Positions 22,744-27,922 of a stretch of DNA of 27,922 bases are shown in pieces; the stretch's first letter is position 1; every line of letters starts with the position of its first letter. The DNA is from Candidatus Latescibacterota bacterium (GTDB lineage: Bacteria > Latescibacterota > UBA2968 > UBA8231): contig JAJDTN010000048.1 of the NCBI GenBank assembly GCA_022827165.1, positions 1-27,922 on the forward strand, in the 5' to 3' direction. The position numbers were made by a program, and so were the translations under genes. The notes below the pieces were generated by a model that made no database searches, was not told where the DNA came from, and saw only the letters and a program-made list of their open reading frames with translations.

Positions 22744-23346
22744 CTAGAAGCCGATGGCCCTCTTCTTGAAGGCCTTGGTGATCTCCTTGTGGTCGGTCCA
22801 CACGATGACGCTGGTCTCGATGTCGGTGAGCTCGAAGGTCGCCTTGTAGTAGACCACCTTGTCCTTGCCCACCTGCTGGATCGTCGACGTGATCACCAGG
22901 CCGAGGAGGAACTCGGCGGCCTGCTGCCGGCCGGGGCCCTTGGCCTGGGACGGGTCGACGTAGCCCGAGCCCTGGTATTCGTACTCCCTGGCGATCTCCC
23001 TGCGGGCGGCCTTGTCGAGGAAGGTGAACTCGCCGCTGTTGATCAGCGCCGTCTTCACGTGGTCGTACAGGGCCTGCAGGTCGATGTGCTCGGTGGTGCG
23101 GTTCCTCGGCGTCTCGAGGATGATCGTCGGATCCCCGTCGAGGGCGTCGCGCTCCTTCCAGCTCTGCAGGGAGGTGACGATCTTCCTGGCCACCAGCTGC
23201 ATGTCGTTCTGGTTCCAGTCGTCGTCGAGCATGACGATCTCTTCGGGGTCCGTGTAGGTCCCCTGGGTGAAGGCCCGGGGGCCCGCACAGGCCGACAGTC
23301 CGGCCGCGGCCAGGGCCGCGGCGCAGGTCATCGCGATTCCATTCAT
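22744..23346 (-). CDS. lpoB: LpoB-like lipoprotein (penicillin-binding protein activator family)
   Basis: 200 residues from the ATG at 23346, which has GAAAGG just upstream; a GTG at 23367 is possible and would overlap the previous gene. Seen: a lipoprotein signal with lipobox LSAC (Cys20), then YTDPEEIVMLDDDWNQNDMQ (about 31-50), MQLVARKIVTSLQSW, IILETPRNRTTEHIDLQALY, KTALINSGEFTFLDKAAR, and a C-terminal VYYKATFELTDIETSVIVWTDHKEI strand-helix end. These match the LpoB/TolB-N-like fold that activates the bifunctional peptidoglycan synthase PBP1b from the outer membrane. The usual long disordered linker is short here. Neighbours (COG3014 lipoprotein upstream, beta-barrel downstream) agree with an envelope role. 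Confidence 0.85.
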   Translation of the reverse strand: MNGIAMTCAAALAAAGLSACAGPRAFTQGTYTDPEEIVMLDDDWNQNDMQLVARKIVTSLQSWKERDALDGDPTIILETPRNRTTEHIDLQALYDHVKTALINSGEFTFLDKAARREIAREYEYQGSGYVDPSQAKGPGRQQAAEFLLGLVITSTIQQVGKDKVVYYKATFELTDIETSVIVWTDHKEITKAFKKRAIGF

Positions 23347-23351
23347 GCCTT

Positions 23352-24188
23352 TCACTCCCACTCGCACTCGAAGTGCGAACGTTCCATGTGCCAGCGGTTG
23401 TCGAGCATCGCGTCCTGCCGGTGCAGGACCTGCAGCGAGCAGAACTGCTGCAGCGAGCTGGCGGGGTAGTCGAAGGTGAACTCCTGGACTCCCTTGCGGT
23501 CGGCCGCGGGGATGTCCGCCTCGGTGTAGATGTTCGGCCGCGTCGAGGTGAAGACCAGGGCGCGCTTGGCCCCGGGCACCTTCAGCGGCACGCGCGCCAC
23601 GAAACTGACGCGGCGAACCTGTTTCGGCAACAGCAGGTCGGTGTTGTCCACCGCCGTGCCGCGCCTGGACGCCTGGGCGAGCACATCCGCCAGGCTGCCG
23701 AAGAACACGCGCTCGCGCTCGCCGTCGGGGATGATCAGGTAGAGGTAGGCCCGGTGGGCCCGGGTGGAGACCGCCGCGCCGCCGAGGCCCTCGAAGTCGA
23801 TGTGGATCGCCAGGTCCAGGGAGCGGTTCGGCGGCAGGGCGTGCAGCGACATGGCCTGGATCACCTTCTCCGAGACGCCGCTTTTCTTGAGGCGCACCAG
23901 CGAGGCGACCGAGGCGTCGCAGGCGCAGCGGCGCTCCTCGAGCATCTTGAGGATCATCGCCTCGCTGAACTTGGCCTCGGTGAGGGAGACGATGTCGTGG
24001 AGGCCCATGGGCAGCTGATCGGAGCGCTCGTACAGCGGCGGCAGCCGGCCGCCCTCCCAGTCGACGATGTTGAAGACGTACCCCGGCGGCAGGGTGCGGT
24101 CGCCGCCGGCGGTGCTGGCCGTCTGGGCCGGGGCGGCCCCCGCTGCCAGCAGCACCAGGGCCGCGGCGCCGGTGAGGAATCCCGTCAT
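23352..24188 (-). CDS. Secreted protein of unknown function in the LpoB operon
   Basis: 278 residues; the ATG at 24188 is chosen because a signal peptide starts there (MTGFLTGAAALVLLAAGAAPAQ, cut near 21). The ribosome-binding site, AAGGAAGG, is rather far upstream (about 13 bases). Seen: a helical unit at about 64-115 (LTEAKFSEAMILKMLEERRC, then LVRLKKSGVSEKVIQAMSLH), which resembles the short helical repeats seen in secreted proteins next to SHOCT-like domains, then a beta-rich C-terminal part (about 125-278) with LDLAIHIDFEGLGGAAV and RRVSFVARVPLKVP. Cysteines at 89, 91 and near the C-terminus could form disulphides. It lies between the COG3014 and LpoB-like genes with gaps of 22 and 5 bases. 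No family name is offered. Confidence 0.72.
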   Translation of the reverse strand: MTGFLTGAAALVLLAAGAAPAQTASTAGGDRTLPPGYVFNIVDWEGGRLPPLYERSDQLPMGLHDIVSLTEAKFSEAMILKMLEERRCACDASVASLVRLKKSGVSEKVIQAMSLHALPPNRSLDLAIHIDFEGLGGAAVSTRAHRAYLYLIIPDGERERVFFGSLADVLAQASRRGTAVDNTDLLLPKQVRRVSFVARVPLKVPGAKRALVFTSTRPNIYTEADIPAADRKGVQEFTFDYPASSLQQFCSLQVLHRQDAMLDNRWHMERSHFECEWE

Positions 24189-24210
24189 CGTTTGGTCGAT
24201 CCTTCCTTCT

Positions 24211-25587
24211 TCAGCGGAAGCTGCGCCAGCTGAGGAATACGGGGTGTTCGCCTCCGGCCTGCACGCCGGTGAACTCGTGCCGGTCGACGACACCGCCTTG
24301 TGCATTGATAAACTCCAGAACCACCTCCCGCGTTCCCGGCGGCATCCGGATCCGTGCCATCCAGATGGTCCGCGGCAGGGCGAGCCAGCTGCGGGTGTCG
24401 GCCGCTTCCGTGCCGGCGCCGAAGAGGTTGATCAGGGCCCCGAGGACCTCGCTCTCCTCCTCGGCGGCCTCCGTGGCCAGCCACTTGGCCACGGCCCGGG
24501 CCACCGTGCGCCGCAGGATGACGCCCTCCTTGTCGCGCAGGGTGCGCCCGGCGATGGCGTCGAGGTCCTCCACCAGCCAGCCGCGGGCCTCGGCGTCGCC
24601 GGCGCGCAGCCGCACGCCGGTGACCTCGCTGGGGGCGGGCTCGTACACCGGCAGGGCCACCCGCAGCCAGTACTCCACCTTGCCCTCCCACCCGTAATGG
24701 TACTGCCGCACGGCGCGGTCGGAGATCGTCCAGACCTCCTTGAGCTTTCCGCCCTTGGTGATCGGCACGTTGATCTCGTTCTGTCCCTTGCGCCCCACGA
24801 AGCCGGTCTCGGCGAAGACGGTCACCGTCCCGGGCCCCAGGGGGGGCGCCGCGGAGGCCTCGGGATCGAGCTCCCAGCGCTCCCGCAGTTCCTCCCACTC
24901 CGGCTCGAAGCCGAGCTCCGCGGTGGCGCGGCGCAGGTCGGCGGCCAGGGGCGGCGGCGGCGCCAGGCCGAAGGCATCCTCGTAGGCGGCGTAGCCCTTG
25001 GCCGCGTCGCGGTAGGAGATGTAGGCGTCGTTGACCTCGCCCCCGGCCTCGTAGAGCAGGCCGGTGAGGTACTGCATGAAGGCGTCGTTGGCGTAGCTCA
25101 GCTCGTACTCGGCGGCTTCGGCGAAGTCGGAGAGACGCAGGTTCGCCTTGCGGCACTCGACGAGGGCGCCCTGGTGGTCGCCGAGGTAGTGGTAGTTCAG
25201 GGCCCGGTAGTAGTGGATGAGGACGCGCTCGAACTCCTCGCCCGAGTAGGCGCGGATGGCGTCGTTGGTGAGCAGGGCCGCCACCTCGCGGCTGATGGAG
25301 CGCGTGTAGTGCCGGTCGATGAGCTTCTCGGCCTTCTCGAACTGGCCGTTGGAGCCGGTGTAGTCGCCGGCGTAGTGGAGGATCAGCCCCTTCTCCAGCC
25401 GGTAGAGGAGCATGTTGGTGTCGCCCGACGGCTTGTCCAGGCTGGCCAGCGCGCCTTCCCAGTCGCGGCTCTGCACGCGCCCCAGGCTCTGGCCCATGGT
25501 GCGCGAGTAGCCGGCGGCGCAGCCGGCCAGCCCCGCCGCCACCAGCAGGACCACGCCCGCCCGCATCCAGGCCCCCTGTCCCTTCAT
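24211..25587 (-). CDS. COG3014-family lipoprotein
   Basis: 458 residues from the ATG at 25587 (GGA about nine bases upstream); an ATG seven codons further in has a good AGGGGG leader and is also plausible. Both give a lipoprotein signal with lipobox LAGC (Cys23 from the first start). Seen: a TPR-like helical N-terminal half (about 35-190) with LLYRLEKGLILHYAGDYTGS, FERVLIHYYRALNYHYLGD and ANDAFMQYLTGLLYEAGG, then a beta-rich C-terminal half with GTVTVFAETGFVGRKGQNEI, KLKEVWTISDRAVRQYHYGW and a closing REVVLEFINAQGGVVDRHEF. This fits COG3014, an uncharacterised outer-membrane-lipoprotein family that is often encoded beside LpoB-type genes in Gram-negative bacteria. It is first in the operon and probably works with the LpoB-like protein in envelope growth. 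Confidence 0.85.
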   Translation of the reverse strand: MKGQGAWMRAGVVLLVAAGLAGCAAGYSRTMGQSLGRVQSRDWEGALASLDKPSGDTNMLLYRLEKGLILHYAGDYTGSNGQFEKAEKLIDRHYTRSISREVAALLTNDAIRAYSGEEFERVLIHYYRALNYHYLGDHQGALVECRKANLRLSDFAEAAEYELSYANDAFMQYLTGLLYEAGGEVNDAYISYRDAAKGYAAYEDAFGLAPPPPLAADLRRATAELGFEPEWEELRERWELDPEASAAPPLGPGTVTVFAETGFVGRKGQNEINVPITKGGKLKEVWTISDRAVRQYHYGWEGKVEYWLRVALPVYEPAPSEVTGVRLRAGDAEARGWLVEDLDAIAGRTLRDKEGVILRRTVARAVAKWLATEAAEEESEVLGALINLFGAGTEAADTRSWLALPRTIWMARIRMPPGTREVVLEFINAQGGVVDRHEFTGVQAGGEHPVFLSWRSFR

Positions 25588-25644
25588 CCCTGATCCGGCC
25601 TCATGCCACGCTCCCGGGCGCCGGACGCCGGCGCCGGTGCCGTC

Positions 25645-25656
25645 GGTGTGCACACC
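25645..25656. promoter_or_regulatory. Perfect 12-base palindrome upstream of the envelope operon
   Basis: GGTGTGCACACC lies 58 bases before the COG3014 start, between that gene and the cyclophilin-like gene. It could be a repressor or CRP-type binding site. No second copy was seen, and no promoter boxes are clear beside it. Confidence 0.3.
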
Positions 25657-25711
25657 CCCGTTAGGATGCCCTGCCGCTGCCCGCCGTTCCCCATTCTCCC
25701 ATCGCCGCGGC

Positions 25712-26086
25712 TCAGCCGCCGGCCCGCTCCACGGTGATCTCCATGCCGTCGCGCACGCCGGCCAGCACCTTCGGATCCTCCTCCAGGCGCCCCAGCAGGT
25801 TGACCTCGGTCACCAGCCGGCACTCGTCCCCGCGGGAGGCCGGCGTCGGGCCGTACGGCAGGGCCAGGGAGCGGCCCTGCACCCAGAAGCAGACAGTCCC
25901 GGGATCGACGACCTGGGCCGCGTCCGCCTCGAGGGCGGCCTCCACGCCGGTGTCGAAGTAGACCTCCTCGCCCCAGGTGCTGGCCCGGGAGCGGATCGGC
26001 AGGGCCGCCATGACGGCGCGGGCCGTGGGCGTGTCGTCGAGACCGGCGTGGGCCTGGCCGCCGGGCCAGCTCAGTCGAATGCGCAT
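25712..26086 (-). CDS. TM1367-type cyclophilin-like fold protein
   Basis: 124 residues; the ATG at 26086 has GAGGAGAG upstream. Seen: MRIRLSWPGG at the start, DTPTARAVMAALPIRSRAST, WGEEVYFDTGV, ADAAQVVDPGTVCFWVQGRSLALPYGPTP and VNLLGRLEEDPKVLAGVRDG, ending ITVERAGG. This order matches the small cyclophilin-like TM1367 family (known from structures, function unknown), which lacks the usual peptidyl-prolyl isomerase active site. Cytosolic. It is on the same strand as the envelope operon but separated from it by 124 bases, and divergent from the oxidoreductase gene. Confidence 0.85.
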   Translation of the reverse strand: MRIRLSWPGGQAHAGLDDTPTARAVMAALPIRSRASTWGEEVYFDTGVEAALEADAAQVVDPGTVCFWVQGRSLALPYGPTPASRGDECRLVTEVNLLGRLEEDPKVLAGVRDGMEITVERAGG

Positions 26087-26132
26087 CCTGCTCTCCTCTC
26101 CTGCCGTCTAATCTCGCGCTGCCGCCAGCCGC

Positions 26133-26154
26133 GCCGCCAGAGCTTTCTGGCGGC
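26133..26154. promoter_or_regulatory. 9-bp inverted repeat in a divergent promoter region
   Basis: GCCGCCAGA and TCTGGCGGC pair perfectly around GCTT, in the 98-bp gap between the divergent cyclophilin-like and oxidoreductase genes. There is no T-run, so it looks more like an operator or a leader stem than a terminator. It ends 30 bases before the oxidoreductase ATG. Confidence 0.45.
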
Positions 26155-26184
26155 CCTCCCGGGGCGCCGCTACCATTGCCGCCC

Positions 26185-27240
26185 ATGACCTCCACCGATC
26201 CCGTGATCACCGCCGTCGTCGGCTACGGGTACGCCGGCCGCTGCTTCCACTCGTACCTGGTCCGCCTCGCCGAGCCGGGGCTCTCCCTGAAGGGCGTCGT
26301 CTCCAGCCGCCCGGAGGCGCGAGCGCAGATCGCCGCCGAGGGCCTGCGAGCCTGGGAGCGCTTCGAGGAGGTCCTGGCCGACGACGAGGTGGAGCTGGTG
26401 GTGCTGGCTACCCCGAACGACCTGCACGCGCCCCAGGCGATCGCCGCCCTCGAGGCCGGCAAGCACGTGGTCACCGACAAGCCCATGAGCCTCGACGGCG
26501 CCGAGGCCGACGCCATGATCGCCGCCGCCCGCCGCGCCGGCCGGCTGCTCTCGGTCTTCCAGAACCGCCGCTGGGACGGCGACTACCTCACGGTGTGCAA
26601 GCTGCTGGCCGAGGGGACACTGGGCGATCTCGTCTACGCCCAGTTGGCCTGGGGGCAGTACGGGGCGCCGCGCTCCTGGCGGGGCCGGGCGGCCAGCGGC
26701 GGCGGCAAGTTCGTCGACCTCGGGGCCCACATGATCGACCAGGCCCTGCAGCTGGCCCCGGGGCCGCTGCAGCGCGTCTACGCCCGGCTCTCCGACGCCG
26801 GCCTCGACAACGACGTGGAGGACCACGCTCACTGCGTCCTCTCCTTCGGCGGCGGCGCCGAGATCCACGTGGTCACCTCCTCCATCGCCCGGATCCCCAT
26901 GCCGCGCTGGTACGTCCTCGGCACCGACGGCGCCCTGGTGAAGGAGGGGCTGGACCCGCAGGAGCCGGCCATGGTGGCCGGCGACATCGACTCGGCGCGC
27001 GAGGACGACCGCGGCAACTGGCCGCGCCTGTGCCGCCACCGGGACGGCCGCCCCGTGGAGGAGGTGCTCGAGCCGGTGGCCGGCCGCTGGCGCTCCTACT
27101 ACGAGAACGTGGCCGCCGCCATCCGCGGGCGGGAGGAACCGGCGGTCACGCCGGAGAGCGTCCGCGCCGTCATGGGCGTCATCGACGCCGCCCGCGAGTC
27201 GGCCCGCAGCGGCCGCTCCGTCGAGATCGCCGCCTCTTGA
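26185..27240 (+). CDS. Gfo/Idh/MocA-family NAD(P)-dependent oxidoreductase
   Basis: 351 residues from the ATG at 26185; a TTG nine bases earlier is less likely. Upstream sequence gives only a weak ribosome-binding site. Seen: a Rossmann nucleotide-binding start TAVVGYGYAGRCFH (G13-x-G15-x-x-G18), LVVLATPNDLHAPQAIAALE, the conserved EAGKHVVTDKPMS with K99 (active-site lysine), and in the C-terminal alpha/beta substrate domain GGGKFVDLGAHMIDQALQL with D178 and H182 as likely catalytic residues. The length is normal. Members act on sugars, inositols or related polyols; the motif pattern is closest to YdgJ/YvaA-like enzymes, but the substrate is not predictable here. Confidence 0.93.
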   Translation: MTSTDPVITAVVGYGYAGRCFHSYLVRLAEPGLSLKGVVSSRPEARAQIAAEGLRAWERFEEVLADDEVELVVLATPNDLHAPQAIAALEAGKHVVTDKPMSLDGAEADAMIAAARRAGRLLSVFQNRRWDGDYLTVCKLLAEGTLGDLVYAQLAWGQYGAPRSWRGRAASGGGKFVDLGAHMIDQALQLAPGPLQRVYARLSDAGLDNDVEDHAHCVLSFGGGAEIHVVTSSIARIPMPRWYVLGTDGALVKEGLDPQEPAMVAGDIDSAREDDRGNWPRLCRHRDGRPVEEVLEPVAGRWRSYYENVAAAIRGREEPAVTPESVRAVMGVIDAARESARSGRSVEIAAS

Positions 27241-27316
27241 GCCGGCTCAGTCTCGACCGAGTCTGCAAGTGCTCTGGATGCGCTGAACCATTGGCCGCAC
27301 CCTGCGCGAAAGCCTC

Positions 27317-27922
27317 ATGACCTCGGCCACACCCATGGAACCCGTCTGGCAGATCCCCGAACCCCTCTCCACCCACGCTGTCCACGTGGACGACGACACC
27401 GTCATCATCCTCAGGCGGCACGGGAATCCCGCCGGGCCCCGGCTCGTCCTTTGCCACGGGAACGGCCTCGCCATCGACCTCTACTACCCGTTCTGGTCCC
27501 TCCTGGCCGCCGACTTCGACCTGGTGGTCCACGACCTCAGGAACCACGGCTGGAACGACGTCGGAGCCCTGGAGGCCCACGACTTCGATGCCTTCGCCCG
27601 CGACCATGACCGCGTATCGGAAGCGGTCGATTCGCTCTTCGGCGGGAAACCCACGGTCGGCGTCTTCCATTCCATCTCGGCACTGGCCGGGCTGCACCTT
27701 CCTTCCCGGGGCGCCCATTACGCCGCCATGGTGCTCTTCGCGCCACCCCTCTGCAGCCCCGGCGCCGGGTACAGGGAGATCGAGCGGTTGGCCCGGCAGA
27801 TGGCCGACATGCTCCGGCGTCGGGCCACGAGGTTTCGAGCCAGGGAAGACCTCGTGGAGCTGCATTCCTGCCTGCCCTACTTCCAGCGGGCCGTGCCCGG
27901 CGTGCTGGAGCTGTTGGCCAGG
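27317..27922 (+). CDS. Alpha/beta hydrolase, N-terminal 202 residues (cut by window end)
   Basis: The ATG at 27317 opens a frame that runs without a stop to the last base (202 codons). A second ATG lies at codon 7. There is no clear Shine-Dalgarno. Seen: RLVLCHGNGLAIDLYYPFW (about 42-60), a HGxG-type oxyanion motif; FDLVVHDLRNHGWN (67-80), the usual strand with D-x-R-x-H-G; and PTVGVFHSISALAGL (112-126), where the nucleophile elbow should be, with S119 as likely nucleophile. The elbow reads F-H-S-I-S rather than G-x-S-x-G, so the glycines are replaced. The acid and histidine residues lie beyond the window. It is probably a cytosolic esterase-like enzyme of unknown substrate, 76 bases after the oxidoreductase gene. 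Confidence 0.8.
   Translation, partial: MTSATPMEPVWQIPEPLSTHAVHVDDDTVIILRRHGNPAGPRLVLCHGNGLAIDLYYPFWSLLAADFDLVVHDLRNHGWNDVGALEAHDFDAFARDHDRVSEAVDSLFGGKPTVGVFHSISALAGLHLPSRGAHYAAMVLFAPPLCSPGAGYREIERLARQMADMLRRRATRFRAREDLVELHSCLPYFQRAVPGVLELLAR

Noticed and set aside
1..27922. CRISPR arrays, tRNA or rRNA genes, transposase genes
   Set aside because: No regularly spaced repeats, no tRNA-like cloverleaf with TTCGA arms, no rRNA signature stretches and no transposase motifs were found by reading both strands.

Overview
This is a GC-rich, gene-dense bacterial window with about 23 genes, one of them cut by each window edge. One secreted protein ends in a FlgD-like/type-IX-secretion-style sorting domain, and there is a LpoB/COG3014-type envelope operon, a sigma-54-type promoter, and promoter-like elements resembling the Bacteroidota TAnnTTTG box. 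Together these suggest a GC-rich member of the FCB group, such as an Eisenbacteria-, Krumholzibacteriota- or Latescibacterota-like lineage. That placement is inference. No rRNA, tRNA, CRISPR array or insertion sequence was seen.

Left part (1-5.6 kb, accessory in character): a truncated phytanoyl-CoA-dioxygenase (PhyH)-like gene and an N,N-dimethylformamidase-beta-like gene lie on the minus strand. They are followed by a two-gene module on the plus strand: a minimal nucleotidyltransferase-like protein (DUF6932-like) overlapping an XRE-type HTH protein, with a promoter placed so that the mRNA may be leaderless. Next comes a 59-bp exact copy of the start of a phyH gene found 2.2 kb downstream, then a secreted Cache-domain protein with a C-terminal sorting domain.

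Centre (5.6-14.4 kb): a PhyH-family oxygenase gene is followed, with almost no gaps, by herA, sbcD (mre11), sbcC (rad50), nurA, an ArdC-like/M78 (ImmA/IrrE) metallopeptidase gene and a small conserved protein gene. This is a bacterial version of the HerA-Mre11-Rad50-NurA DNA end-resection set best known from archaea, here with two or three extra genes. The run ends at a strong hairpin. It is the best candidate in the window for an under-described system, either repair or anti-mobile-element.

Right part (14.4-27.9 kb, housekeeping in character, with very GC-rich codons): an Hsp20 gene with a near-perfect sigma-54 promoter; two tandemly duplicated CNNM/CBS membrane proteins whose duplication unit carries the tail of the neighbouring amidohydrolase gene; a YtcJ-like amidohydrolase; an oligosaccharide flippase; pdxS and pdxT (PLP synthase), where PdxT lacks its catalytic cysteine; a four-gene envelope operon (COG3014 lipoprotein, a secreted unknown, a LpoB-like lipoprotein and a small beta-barrel); a TM1367-like cyclophilin-fold protein; a Gfo/Idh/MocA oxidoreductase; and the first part of an alpha/beta hydrolase.
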